DNA from: Agrypnia vestita
Lineage: Eukaryota; Arthropoda; Insecta; Trichoptera; Phryganeidae
DNA length: 64,000 nucleotides
Direction of reading: 5' to 3'
NCBI GenBank assembly: GCA_016648135.1
Contig: JADDOH010011087.1
Coordinates: 62,001 to 126,000 of the forward strand
A program made the translations under genes and the position numbers. The notes under the pieces were generated by a model. That model did no database searches, was not told where the DNA came from, and saw only the letters and a list, made by a program, of their open reading frames with translations. Shown in pieces: positions 1 through 11,214 of this stretch. Within the stretch, counting starts at the first letter, position 1. Each line of letters starts with the position of its first letter.

Positions 1-1110
1 GAACCAATGTTCCGTCTTTTTTGACGGGTTTACAGTTAGTATAATTTGTAATTACAATATCTTAAAATAATGCCTGCGTAGCGTCTTACTGGATGCTGGT
101 TCATTATTACAAATTTACTAACTATAGTGAATGCAAATTATAACAACATTGCTGGTATAAAATGCTTAAATGTAGGTACTAAAGCGAACAGCTTCATGCT
201 TAAATAATTAAAAGTTGTGTAACGAGCATATTTTTTAAAAATGGTCCATATTAAGAATAGGATAGAGATACGCATCTTACAATGCTCATACACTGTACAA
301 AAATCTCTTGAAACAATAAAAAAAAATTAGGAACCATAAATATGTATAAAACGAGGTTATATGTATAATGGCTAAAAATTCTCCAATAATAAATAAATAA
401 ATAATCACTTGTACTTCTAAGATTACTTTGATCCATTTCATTTTAAATAAGGTAATATAATTATACGTTGTATTATCTTTTGAAATCTTCCAACAGATGA
501 TATGTATCTTAATATCTGCCAACAAAAATAATTTAAAAAAAATAATCACCCACTTGTAAAAATCACCAAATTTCTATCTACCGAAATTTTGTTCTCCCAG
601 ATTCAATACTTTGTATTGAAAATAATTAAATATTTCCTCAATCTAAAACCGAACGGTCATTACTTTCTGGATCACTTTCTTAATAAGAATTCGTCGCTGT
701 GTATATAATTAATCCTATGTGACGTTTTAGTACATTCTGAGATAAACGACTGAAACTGTTTTAAAAAATAATTTGCACAGACAAGATTTATAAAAAATAT
801 TTTAAATAATTACTAGACAGTCTTTCCAGATGAACGGCAATGTTTTTTTTAGTATATCTCCATTATTTATATGAAAAATTGACAAATTGATTCGTTCATC
901 TCAGAATGTACTAAACGGCTTTATTATATATACAGCGACGAATTGTTATATATTGTCGTACCTTGGACTGGCGCGATTTTTCGTCTATTTTTTTGGGTAT
1001 CGCGAAATCCGCCGTCCCGCTTTTTCCTTCGATGACCTTTGGAAGACTTCGCATCTGGTAAGAACCCCAATCATCTCAGTCATATCTATTTTAGAGTATC
1101 TATAATGTCC
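1..1110. other. AT-rich noncoding stretch, nothing recognised
   Basis: This stretch is AT-rich and broken by stops in all frames; the short open frames in it show no recognisable motif. I see no RNA gene, transposon end or promoter here. Confidence 0.5.
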
Positions 1111-1260
1111 GGCTGCTTGGTGATCTCGAAGATTTGGCTGCTTGGTGATCTCGAATAGTTGGCTGCTTGGTGATCTCGAAGATTTGGCTGCTTGGTGATC
1201 TCGAATAGTTAGCTGCTTGGTGAACTCGACAAGTTGGCCGCTTCGTGATCTCGAAGAGTT
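1111..1260. repeat. 25-bp tandem repeat, six copies with a 50-bp higher-order pattern
   Basis: Six consecutive units begin at 1111, 1136, 1161, 1186, 1211 and 1236, each starting with GGCTGCTTGGTGATCTCGAA or a close variant. Odd units end in GATTT and even units in TAGTT, so the real period is a 50-bp dimer for the first four copies; the last two have drifted. A period of 25 is not a multiple of three, so it is unlikely to be coding, and the minus-strand open frame across it (985-1344) is a product of the repeat. Confidence 0.9.
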
Positions 1261-1957
1261 GAGCATTGGTGCAGACGCAGCTTCGGCGATTTTGGTTGAC
1301 CCTTCCAAGGAGGCCTTTTTAGTATATTTTTTCATTACATTCATGATCTTTTATTGTTCCTTTATCAGGCTCTACTCGCGTCCTTCAAATACTGTCGGGC
1401 CCACAGTCAAGATGTAGGTGCTAAATTTTGTCCGTGTTGGCAGACGGTTGAAGCTCAATAATGTTTTTGAAACGATGAATGCAGCAATTGAATTCTTGGT
1501 TGGTTCTTTTATCATTTTAATTTTATATTTTAGTCGGCTCAAATTTTTCCCTAATAGTTTCCAATATTGATTTAAGACAACCAATGAGCAACCAGGAGCT
1601 TTGTAGCGGATTTTGTGAATCAATCTTTTATGAAAAAAAATACTTGGTAAATATCTCAGCAAAGTTCGTTTCTAACTTCACATTTAATATTGGTTTTAGA
1701 GTAATGCCTGGTATCATAAAATGAAAAAAAAAGGAAGATATTTTTAATCACTTTAATATCAAATGACACCGATTATATAAGAAAGTAATTTTCAGGGAAC
1801 GACAGCAAATTTTATTAACAAATAAAATTCTTACATTACTTTTTGTTTTATTTATTTAATGGACATGAAAAGAAATGGAGCATACTAACCCTGAATTACG
1901 ATATTATTATATTTTAGATTTATTCCGCTCCGAATGAGAAATTAGAATTTCAAATAA

Positions 1958-2200
1958 GTGCTTGTATACATGGAGAGAATCCAATATAAATTCTTAAGAT
2001 TCGTTAACTTTAAATTAGATTTACCCATTGCATTATTCAAATTAAATTACAACTCGCTTATGAAGAATCTCAATATACTAGTAACGATTCTGACAGTCTT
2101 GATATTCCTACATAAAATTAGTTATTCCCAGATCCACAGCCTTGCTCTCTATGCAGAAGTACGTATCAGGGTCCTTGCCTCAACGCGTTGAAAAGATATT
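1958..2200 (+). pseudogene. jockey/CR1-like LINE reverse transcriptase C-terminal scrap
   Basis: The plus strand translates to YMERIQYKFLRFVNFKLDLP, which resembles the post-palm segment of insect non-LTR reverse transcriptases (an E-[RK]-[IV]-Q-x-K-F-L-R-F motif). The same motif occurs at 25947-26735 and near 56270 in this window. No catalytic motif or 3' tail is visible, and the frame decays after about 60 codons. The family assignment is inference from this motif only. Confidence 0.5.
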
Positions 2201-2770
2201 TTCTTTTAAGTAAATGTTAGAACTAAGTACCATATACATGCACCGTTGCACGGGCTTGGCAATGAGTACAGTGAATTTGTAGAAATTTCCAGAAAGCTCA
2301 ACATTTAGAAGAAACCATTAATTGTTGACTTTGATGTGTTGATAGTTTCTGAGAGTGTTAACTGTTTTATTATTATGTTTAAAATTGAATAATATATTTT
2401 AAAAATATAATACATATGCGTCATACCGATATTCTTACTATTTCCTTAGCTTAAGTAAGTAATAAGTAATATTGATATGTTTCACGACAATATCGTATAT
2501 TCAAAAATAAACTTTTGCTTATCTATCCTCATCAAGTCCACCCCACACCGAAATTCATCATTACACATTCATTCATAAACTGATACACCATCCAAGCGGG
2601 ATATGAATAATGAAACATTGTATTTTATAAGATGCCATGCTGGTACATTCTGATTATACATAATTAATTATCTTGTCTTACTTGCATGTTATTGTTACAC
2701 GACTCTGTAATTGTTCGTTGTAATCTGAAAAGCTTCGATGCAAGTACTATATTGCACCAATATATAAACT
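2201..2770. other. noncoding, nothing recognised
   Basis: AT-rich sequence with no supported gene, repeat or regulatory signal. Confidence 0.4.
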
Positions 2771-2771
2771 A

Positions 2772-2963
2772 CTAACTAACAGAGATAGGCAGAGAGGTTA
2801 GAACGCAATATTCTTTTATCTCGGTACATCACTTTTGCTTCGGTTACAATAATACATCTTCTCATGCATGCTCTGCGGTTGTTGAAGCTATTAACAGGGC
2901 CATCCTCTAATACTTGTAGTATCTGATCATGCCAGGTCTTTCGCAGACGCTTTCTATTACATG
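2772..2963 (-). pseudogene. RTE-like LINE family A, 3'-end remnant
   Basis: Read on the minus strand, this matches the C-terminal coding end of the better copies at 11217-11597 and 21628-22038: the segment for the Trp-His-Asp-Gln box, the Arg-Arg-Cys-Met segment and the terminal Ser-Ile-Leu-Ser region are all traceable. It stops at a short CTAACTAAC tail. Frameshifts and substitutions show an old copy. Confidence 0.65.
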
Positions 2964-3254
2964 CATATATATAAAAAATATGTATGTAAATATAAAAGAA
3001 ATAAACAAATTAACTATGTCTCAAAAATCTTTGTCGTCAAAATAATGTTTTTTGTTATAGTGGCACTTCGTACCGTATATACGAATAAATTAATAATAAT
3101 TGACGATGTTTGTAAAATTATGTTACGCGAAAACATTTTAATTACAAATTCAGGCATTCGATTCCTTGTATATTTTTTATTTGGTTATAAAAAATACATT
3201 TTTACATCTAGTATATATTTAAAATATATATGTATATAATATATTTCATTGTAG

Positions 3255-3437
3255 TTTGTTGGTCTTGTGGTTAGGACTCTCGCCTCGTGATCCAAAGGTC
3301 GCAGGTTCGAATCTCACTCCAGACTAGCAAGTTAGTCCTATTTTCATAGCACAAGCGTTTAGCTTAATTTGAAAATAGTAAGAATATTGATGTGACACGA
3401 ATTCCGTGTTCACATCTCTATTTTTTTTTTAATAAAA
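3255..3437 (+). repeat. tRNA-derived SINE, family 1
   Basis: The head is tRNA-like: an A-box-like TGGTTAGGACTC near 3268 and a B box GGTTCGAATCT at 3304-3314. A non-tRNA body follows, which recurs at 17370-17560 (AGCAAGTTAG, TATTTTCATA, AGTAAGAATATTGATG and a terminal CGTGTTC). The tRNA part lacks a closing acceptor stem, so this is a SINE rather than a tRNA gene. It ends in a T-rich tract. Confidence 0.75.
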
Positions 3438-3565
3438 AAATATATAACAATATGAACATATGAACACAATTTTGCTGGAAATATTTGAGGTATTTAGTTT
3501 TTATAAGTTTACGGACGCTACACGAAGTTGCAACGGACAGACAACGAAATTATTATAATTGGAAT

Positions 3566-4070
3566 TGAGTACTCACCTAGATTATTTCCACATCAAATCT
3601 CACTCATCATTCGCCAGGGCTTGATAAAATGTTGTTTGACGATAATTTAAATTATCTTCCATTGAACCAATATACGTATATCGTACTCGCGATTCAACGA
3701 AATAATACAGAAAAAGAGCGTCTTTTTTATGTCCACAAAATGTTTTATCACTGGCGAAAATCACTTGAGTATAAACAACTTTCAATTTCACAGAAATACT
3801 TTTCAAAAAATGTTTTTTGAGCAGCGCGTTCATATATCAAAATCGTTCACTTTTTTACGCGCGCGAGTCGACTTTTCTTGTTTCGAGTCGGGCGAGCAGT
3901 GGTTTGAATCGCGCAGCCTACCGTGTCAGACAGTGGTCAATCGTACCACCCCGTTCTTGCTTAAATAGTTGCTTTTTGACATCCTTGACATTGACCCCTG
4001 GACCAGCGGACCAGTTTCACAATTGGTACAAGCCAGCGAAGCGTACGGGAGGAGATTTATCAATAATTCC
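3566..4070 (-). other. first-exon-like repeat copy 1 (promoter, exon, splice donor)
   Basis: On the minus strand this has the order of a gene start: a CTATTTAAG TATA-like box near 3965 within sequence shared with 54395-54545, then a 230-bp open frame (3600-3833), then a consensus splice donor TAG|GTGAGTA near 3575. The distant locus 53866-54560 has the same parts in the same orientation, including ATCGTCAAAC before the donor and GTGAGTA at the donor. The encoded peptide is unrecognised and its stop precedes the donor here, so this copy may be broken. It may be the 5' end of a duplicated gene or of an unknown transposon. Confidence 0.4.
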
Positions 4071-4726
4071 ACCAGTTCTGGGTTAATTAATAATTTTAGT
4101 TATAAAGTAAATTTTATATACAAATTACACAGGATTACAGTCGGATGAATAAAAAATAAGAAAAAGTGTTAATGAATTTAATATTATAAATAACCAGGTT
4201 ATTTTTATATACATTGTTATCTTTTAAATTTGGTTTCATGTTAGTACTTAATTATTTATTAATGCAACAGGAAAGAGTATGACAAAATTCAAAATGTCGT
4301 ATAATATGTGAAATGACAATCAAAATGAAGAATAGAGTCGAATATTCACAATGCAAAACATTTTATTTTTAAGATGTATTCCAAAACGTCATGCAATTCA
4401 TATCCCCGATAACTTATCTGTATGTCATATTTGTTACAATGTGGAATCTGATGATAATGGAAACCAAAGTAATTCCTCAGTAGATGAACTATATGATTTA
4501 ATTCGGAAAACAATTTCAACTTGCATTTTTCTTCATTTATTTTTCATTTTTGTTACTTGTCCAATGTAATTGTAATTGTGCTTTTTGCTATATGTATATA
4601 TTTATTTTTTATAAATTACTTTAATTGATATTACCTGTTTATTTAAAAACTTACAAAATGATTGAATAGATGGTTGTTAATTTGAATTAATTAAACAACT
4701 TTGTAGTAACCTCTTAACTAGTAACT
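4071..4726. other. AT-rich, nothing recognised
   Basis: It contains a 72-codon plus-strand open frame (4351-4569) with no recognisable domain. I do not call it a gene. Confidence 0.4.
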
Positions 4727-4772
4727 GTACGTCTACCCGTTTCGATACCATTGTATCATCATCAGGGCGGAC
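4727..4772 (-). ncRNA. decayed hammerhead-like ribozyme motif
   Basis: Minus strand. The core CTGATGA is read from 4765 to 4759; one extra T follows, then stem II GATAC/GTATC (5 bp, perfect) closed by loop AATG, then GAAA at 4743-4740. Stem III is ACGGGT, two mismatches from a self-complementary ACCGGT. The cleavage base would be A at 4734. Stem I pairs GTCCGCC with GACGTAC at five of seven positions. The extra base between core and stem II departs from the canonical ribozyme but is also present at 60181. Activity is doubtful; origin from a Penelope-like element is inference. Confidence 0.45.
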
Positions 4773-5696
4773 GCAAACTAAGTCCAATCCATTACTCATT
4801 CTAGCAAACAAATCAATTTTTGAACGAGGGTGTGGCTACAGCTATAGTGGGGGTAATTGAGAAGTGGACGCCGAAATGGGGAATATATCAATTAATGGGC
4901 TATTCATAAAATTTGTCTGGTTAATAATTATAATTACTTTGGATTACATGGTATTTATTTCAAAGCTCATTTTCTGCAATTTAGGTACTCAATCGAAGAA
5001 AAAAGCTATGCAGTTTCCCCCATTTCTTTTTTTTTTGTTATTGTCTCTTTGTAAGAAGTCAGTTTGGTTCATATACATCTACTAAAATTTTCATCAAAAA
5101 CCAAAGTTTTCGTCACAGTGATACATATTGACATTTGATAGATCTTATATTTTTAATGTCATAACCGTCTTAAGAATAAGGCGGATTATTACTCACCACC
5201 CACGTGGTACGCAAATAGGATAAACCTCCGCATTATTCTGCACACTCTCGCTTCATCCACACTCTTCTTTCCTTTCCTAACAAGACCATCGTACAGTACC
5301 TGTTTTCCTCGCGGATCTGGGAAACTGCGGAACGCAACGCGTACAGTGACGCCAAAAAGTACACTGCGCCGGGGAAACAAGCGAACGGAATAGGGCCGAT
5401 GCAATTTCCGAGAAGAGAAGAAAGAGGAAAACCAATTTCTCGGAACCTCCCTGCCCACCGGATGCACTTGCACAACTTGTCTGCGATTCCAAAATATGGC
5501 TCCTCAGCCACGCTCGGACGCGTAATCAATAAAACATGGCAGACGTCATCCTCGCATCGAAGGATCGCCGAAGAAGAATATCTCTTTTACCTGGTACGAG
5601 TCTTCTACGCAAATTACCCTTATTTCTTGTGGCACTCGAGTCTTGCATATTTTTTAGCGTCTCATCATTCATTAAGTCCTGATATACAACAAACAA
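4773..5696. other. no gene recognised; GC-richer block at 5190-5640
   Basis: The block at about 5190-5640 is clearly richer in G+C than its surroundings and is open for about 95 codons on the minus strand in several overlapping frames (5189-5529). None shows a known motif, and the frames shadow each other. It could be decayed transposon coding sequence; I cannot assign it. Confidence 0.3.
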
Positions 5697-5985
5697 CGAA
5701 TTATAAATGATGAAATTAGGCGCAGAGCTAGAGTAGTGGATATCATGAATCGTGTAGCAAAGCGAAAATGGCAATGGGTATGTTGCAAGGCAAGATGCTG
5801 TAAGGTGGATTCCCAGAGTTCTGAAATGGAGACCTTGGGAAAACAAAAGACGCGCCGGAAGACCTCAAAAGAGATGGGCCGATGATATAGCCGCTGTGGG
5901 AAAAGAAATGGCTACAACTTGTAAATAACAAGGATGGAAGAGGCCTGTATCCAGCAGTGGAGAGGTGAAGCCTGAGGAAGAAGAA
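5697..5985 (+). pseudogene. RTE-like LINE 3'-end remnant with GAAGAAGAAG tail
   Basis: The plus strand encodes, with frameshifts, the typical end of RTE-type reverse transcriptase proteins: an R-V-L-K-W-R-P segment, then R-R-A-G-R-P-Q-K-R-W-A-D-D-I. It ends in a GAAGAAGAAG tail. The same layout is seen in better form at 48384-48840 and 50085-50395. The copy is 5'-truncated and broken. Confidence 0.6.
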
Positions 5986-6297
5986 GAAACAAACAATCGT
6001 AACGATCATTTTTGAATAACTAAGATCACTGTGCTAAGATTAGTTGTCACTCTACTCATTATCATAGATAACAAACTTGTGTTAAATAATTATATAGTAA
6101 TTATAAAATACATAATAAATATTTCCACGCTTCACAATAGGCCACTGACGTGTTAAAAAAACATCCTTCTCTGGTCGACCTTTACGTGGTATCTGTTTTT
6201 TTTTTAATGTTCTATCATTTTTGGGACGCCGATCGGGTCACATCTGGGGTCACCTTAGATTTAAAATATAATTAAACTGGATTTTATGGTCCTTTAT

Positions 6298-7174
6298 GGG
6301 GGGGTAAGGTTATTTCGGTGAAAAAAAGGCAAGTTTTCAAGATTTTTTTATGGCGATACAGGTAGTGCTAGTTTATTACTTTAATTTTTATATACTTAAT
6401 AATACATTATTTATACATTATTTAAAATAATTTCATTGCAAAATATTTATATTTAAGCGAGTGGCAGTAAATCTCCGGAGGCGCCTCGAAAAAAAGTTGT
6501 TTTGCGGTGTACATCATAACTCGAAACAAAATCATCTGAAACAAAAAAAAATCATAATGCACTCGATAAAAAATATGTTTCTCGAGGTAACGCCGTGAAG
6601 ATTTTTTTTTTCGATTTTTCAATTTTTGGTAGCACTTGGAAGCCAAAACACCGATTTCGCTAAAAAATCGACCAATTTGTTACTGTAAAATTAATAATCA
6701 TTAAAAAATAAAACCCACGGCGTTTCCTGGTGAATTAAGTGAAGAAGTATTGTGCAAAATTTCAAAAAGATCGGTACAGTACATTTTGAGTTATGACGTA
6801 CACGGACTTCAAAAATGTCAAGTTTCAGAAAAACACTTTAAAGTTTTGCACAATTTAAAATTAAAAATAAAACTTGACAATTATTTTGTACTTACACATA
6901 GTCATCGATGCCAGTTCCATACAGCAAAGAGTTTTCATCAAGAAGATCTAGAGCATCTTCTTGTCTCAAAACTCTTCCAATACAACAGCGCATACGGTAA
7001 TCATCAGCTAAGCGCGTCTACCAGATGCCCAAGCAGGTATACAAAATCAGTTTGAGCATCACTCCAATGTTCACAACTTCGTCAGTTTTGCTCCGATTGA
7101 CTTGAAATTTTGACACAATATTTTTGCGATGTTAAACATTCATTTATAAAATAAAATACCTTACCCCCCCCCCC
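6298..7174 (-). mobile_element. TTAA-type DNA transposon remnant 1, 877 bp
   Basis: The ends are inverted: the left end is a run of 7 G followed by TAAGGT-ATTT, and the right end is the complement with a run of 11 C. TTAA follows the right end at 7175-7178; TTAT precedes the left end, one base off. Inside, on the minus strand, a short open frame (about 7018 to 6896) ends in Leu-Tyr-Gly-Thr-Gly-Ile-Asp-Asp directly before a GTAAGT donor. The next element has a matching exon end. G-run termini with TTAA targets fit piggyBac- or Kolobok-like superfamilies; which one is not decided here. Confidence 0.55.
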
Positions 7175-7449
7175 TTAACATTGGCGGCTTTTCTACAAAA
7201 CAGGTCCAGTCCTGATTCGCGCAATTTTTTTTCAAACTTCGATCTTTGGACTCCTGAAGCTTTCGCCTCTGCGTACTCTTAAATTACTACGTACATAAAA
7301 TTTGAATAGAAAATCTAAAATTTGGTATGAACGATATTGTTATTTTGATGGGAAATTCATTCGTGAGAAGTTTGGCATATAAAAAAATCGCTCAGAATGA
7401 GAAGTTGTTGAGAAAATCTTTTTTTTTTTTAAATTCCTTATCCAGTTAA

Positions 7450-8677
7450 GGGGTTACGTCTAGTCAGAGGGGCAAAAAAATAGACATTTTCAAAAAAAAA
7501 TTTTGAACGGTTGTTTAATGTTTTGATTCAATACATAATACCAACGTTTTACACTATATTTTAAGTAACTATACCGAAAATTTCAAATAAAATTATTAAT
7601 ACTGGACCACGATAGAATCTTGTTTCTTGACCCCTGTTTTGCAAGTAGTGTCTCGCGGTGTCCATCAGTGCTTCTTAGTGGTTTATTTAAATTTAATGAA
7701 ACAAAAAGAAATTAGTAGTTCAATAGTTAATCTTGTGCTTAATCGAAGCTTTTTTATTTTTTTCAAATTTAGCAAAATGGCGGTCTTTGAAAGCTTAATT
7801 ATAAATTTTGAGGAAAAAAATCACTCATTTATTATTTATAAAAAAAAAATCCTTCGATTAAGCACAAGTTTTTAATGCCTTAAATATGATGTTTAAATTT
7901 CATTTAAATCTGTTGAGTAGTTTTTAAAATATCGTGGACACCGTTTTGGAAAACGTTATTTTGAGAAAAACGCCTTTAAAGTTTTATGCATAAATAATTA
8001 ATACAAATACAATTTAAAAAATTACTTACGTAGAGTTGTCTATTTCTGGTACATATAATACATCTTCTGCCGACGTGTAAGCCTCCAAGATGTCGATTTT
8101 TTTTTATCTACGTCTCATTTTGCCTTCTCGAGTGACCTGATTTTCACGTTGGTCAGCAATCTTTATGCGCTCTATATCGAGTTTTTCAGCATACCGGTAT
8201 GCATTAGGTTCATAATGTAATCCTATGCATTGGCAATCATTAATATTCCTTGCATACCTTCATGACGTCTCATTATAAATTTTTGAAAATGATTATAATA
8301 CACGCACAATACCTATCGACTGCTGGATTTCACTGCCACTGAAATACTAACACTAAATCAAATCTCAGTTAGCCTAAAATGGGTCTTATGTCTAAAAGTA
8401 GAAGTATAAAAGAAATTTCGTACATTATTCTTAGAATTAAAAAGGTAAAACCCGCGTTCCGTAGCAGTGGCCCCGTTTGTCAGCCCGGCCGGCTCTAGTA
8501 CCGTCCGCGTATCAGTACGGGCGGCAGCGGAGGGCCCTATAGTTATCGTTGGATATCTTTAAAACTAATAACCTGATCGAGTTGATATTTTCACACAATA
8601 TTTTTGAAACATATCTCTTTAAGAAAATACCAAAAAAATTTTTTCGATTTTTTACAAATCCTGACTACACGTAACCC
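7450..8677 (-). mobile_element. TTAA-type DNA transposon remnant 2, 1228 bp
   Basis: It is flanked by TTAA on both sides (7446-7449 and 8678-8681). Terminal inverted repeats are GGGGTTACGTCTAGTCAG on the left and, read from the right end, GGGTTACGTGTAGTCAG. On the minus strand 8230-8030 encodes a decayed exon: about 44 open codons rich in Glu, Arg and Lys, one frame break, then Leu-Tyr-Val-Pro-Glu-Ile-Asp-Asn directly before GTAAGT. The segment has the feel of the C-terminal part of an arthropod transposase with a charged helix, perhaps Mutator-like, but that is a guess. It also holds an inverted CTTGTGCTTAATCGAA pair near 7732 and 7852. Confidence 0.7.
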
Positions 8678-8756
8678 TTAATAATGCAATTTATCCATAC
8701 TTTCTTTTTATATTCAATTTTATGTTTTAAATTAATGGTTTTATTCTGTAATGCGA

Positions 8757-9600
8757 CAATGAAATGACAATGTTTTGATATTCTTACGGTGGATTTGTGA
8801 ACGTTGCATTATGTAAAGTGATAACTTAAGCCAGCTCATATAGATCATAGGGCCTGGCCACCCTATTAATATTTAAACTTCCGTACACGTTTCCCATATA
8901 AATAGCTTCTTATCTGTGAGCTTTAATTTATTTATTATCTGTATTATGTATCTATAATTTATTTATTTTTGCTTATTTCCTTAGCTATCCTTCCCTAACC
9001 CTATCGTTCTAATTGTTTTTGATTTATTTGTGATTGGTGATTCCATTTCATATAAAATTACATGTAAGAAACACCCTTAACATATTTAATAATTCAGTAC
9101 AGCTTAAAGTACTATCTAATTTATATTTTATTTTATTTTGAGGAAACTGTTTGGGTTAATTGATTAGTTAGGTTGTACATACTGTATATATTGGTAGGTT
9201 GACGGACCACTTCCCATCGATCTGTAATCAATTATGTCTTCAACATCGAAAATCAGATTTTACTGATTGTTAAATTTTTAACAATATTTTCATGTTCTAA
9301 TAGCACTATTACTGGATATTGTCCACAAAAGGATAATTATTAACAACAATAAATTAATCTCACAGAAAAGAAGCTATTTATAGAAGTATTTATAGGGCGG
9401 CCCAGGGCTCATAATCTGTAAGCTGGTTTAAGTGATCATTTTACACAATGTAACGTTCAACAACTCCACGGTGAAAACGTCCACACATCAAAATTGTGAA
9501 AGTTGTACATATGTATGTTCTAAATCAGTATCTTTCATGTATTCGAATGAACTATGCTAAAGACATCTTTAGTCCTTCCCATGACATTTTTTGGTAATTT
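8757..9600. mobile_element. foldback MITE family A, arms in turned-out order
   Basis: Two half-elements of MITE family A lie here in reverse of the usual order. The right arm comes first (8757-8935, with CTTACGGTGGATTTG, CTTAAGCCAGCTCATA and ATAAATAGCTTCTTATCTGT). The left arm comes second (9293-9600, with CATGTTCTAATAGCAC, TTACTGGATATTGTCC and AGGATAATTATTAA). In the standard copy at 13841-14535 the left arm precedes the right. Two tandem copies that lost their outer halves, or recombination between copies, would give this arrangement. Confidence 0.6.
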
Positions 9601-9837
9601 TATATACCTGATAAATGTGTGGCTTATTGTGGGTGTTAATATTATTTTTTATTATTAATTTTAACGATTGCGGAAACACTGGCCGTGGCAACGAACCGCT
9701 AACTCCGCAAGACCTTGCGACAAGTATTCGGTTGGTAATAAATATTAAGGCTGTGAATGCTATTTTAAAGACGTTCCGCCGTTAGCATAATTTACCACAA
9801 TCCTTACATTCCTTCGCCACGACATTCGGAATGTCGG

Positions 9838-9861
9838 CCAATCACACGAGGGATATAAATA
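9838..9861 (+). promoter_or_regulatory. candidate RNA polymerase II promoter (CCAAT plus TATA box)
   Basis: CCAAT at 9838-9842 is followed 12 bp later by TATAAATA at 9854-9861, within a locally GC-richer stretch (9660-9900). No open frame of note follows. It could belong to a solo LTR or an unseen noncoding transcript. Support is the motif pair and its spacing only. Confidence 0.3.
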
Positions 9862-10000
9862 GCAAAGGCAACAATATCTCGCTGAGGTGTTTCTGAGATA
9901 AATACAAATATCCTCTCGTTACTCCAAGAAATTTTTCTGAAATATCTATGAAACCTTTATCTTATTGGAAATAAGGTTTTAAAGAAAATTGCCACCTCAG

Positions 10001-11205
10001 TTTTCCTTTTATATATAGGTACGTGTATAAATAAATATTTAATTTTTAAATATAAAAATGGACATTGCGTTTGCTTCCAAATATTGTGCATCGCTGCTTT
10101 TGCTATTTACGTAATTGGATATTGCTATATTTGCTATAGTGTTTCTGTATAAAATCGACATCATCTCTCATTTTAGTACGAAGCGGCCATTTAATCTAGC
10201 GCAGTCCATTTTTATCTGTCCGAATTTTATGTTATACTATAATACGGCACCTTATGGTGCAAATGTGTTTAATTTTAATCGTACAAAAATTAAATCTCCT
10301 CTACCTATATTATAATTATAATCCTACAAAGTAGGTATTTTATATAACCACATTATTATGCAGCAAAATGATATTTTTTTGGCTATAATACAATCATTTA
10401 AGTAAGCATCAAACAAAACAACATTAACAAACAGGACAATATAAAGATTATTATTGACAAACCAACAATATCGAAATTAAGCGAAACGTCGATTCTTTTG
10501 TTCAGTTTGTCGATTTTGACACCATTAAAGGCTCTCATAATTTTTTTATTTTATTTTATTGGATGCGGGCCCTTTGTCGTGAAATCAAAATAGTGTTTCG
10601 ACTAACTTCACTTCACGGTGAAATAGAAATAATCTGCGAAGGGTTGTAAATGATTTCACCGTGAAATCACATTTTCTTATTATTTTATCGTTCTTCAAAA
10701 TAATTACCCCAAAACCTTCGCATTCCATTGAATAATCTGCATTATCCTTCCTGTCGTTAATATATTTGTTCTCATTCTTGTTTGTGTGCCTGAATCAGCG
10801 ATATCGCGCTTATCTTCAATCAAATTACAATGATATTATTATTTTGATTAGATGTGCGTGCTATGCAGAAATGCGTGCTATACCTGGCTGTAAGAGATTG
10901 TAATATAGTCTGTGCAAGTCAAAGATATGATCTCGTCTAAAATCAATACAATATGCGAATTTTCGTACATTTATTTTCAATATTTCATGTCAATGCATAA
11001 ATATTTTGGATAAAAAAATCTATTGCGACCAAGTTTTATCCATACTTTTCTAAATATTGCTAAACATTTTTGTGTAGTGACTGGATTTTTTTCCATGCTG
11101 GTACCGATTTTATAAAAAATACTTTTATTTTCATTGTTAAACCGTTTTTCTCTTTATCCATTCGATATTTTAATACCACATTCTTGAATTGATATTGTTC
11201 ATATG
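10001..11205. other. intergenic; two palindromic TTTCACSGTGAAA boxes
   Basis: No gene is recognised. Self-complementary boxes TTCACGGTGAA (10612-10622) and ATTTCACCGTGAAAT (10653-10667) lie about 40 bp apart, with a related CGTGAAATCA at 10578. They could be the subterminal repeats of a DNA transposon whose limits I cannot see. Confidence 0.35.
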
Positions 11206-11214
11206 TATTATAAA

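Noticed and set aside
1111..1260. CRISPR-like repeat spacing
   Set aside because: The repeats are directly tandem with no unique spacers, and the rest of the window is eukaryotic.
985..1344. 119-codon minus-strand open frame
   Set aside because: It lies across the tandem repeat and owes its length and composition to it.
3255..3330. A possible tRNA gene (A and B boxes)
   Set aside because: No closing acceptor stem, and the following body is repeated at 17370-17560, so it is a SINE head.
5189..5529. Overlapping minus-strand frames of 71-98 codons
   Set aside because: They overlap in different frames in a GC-richer patch, with no motif to choose among them.
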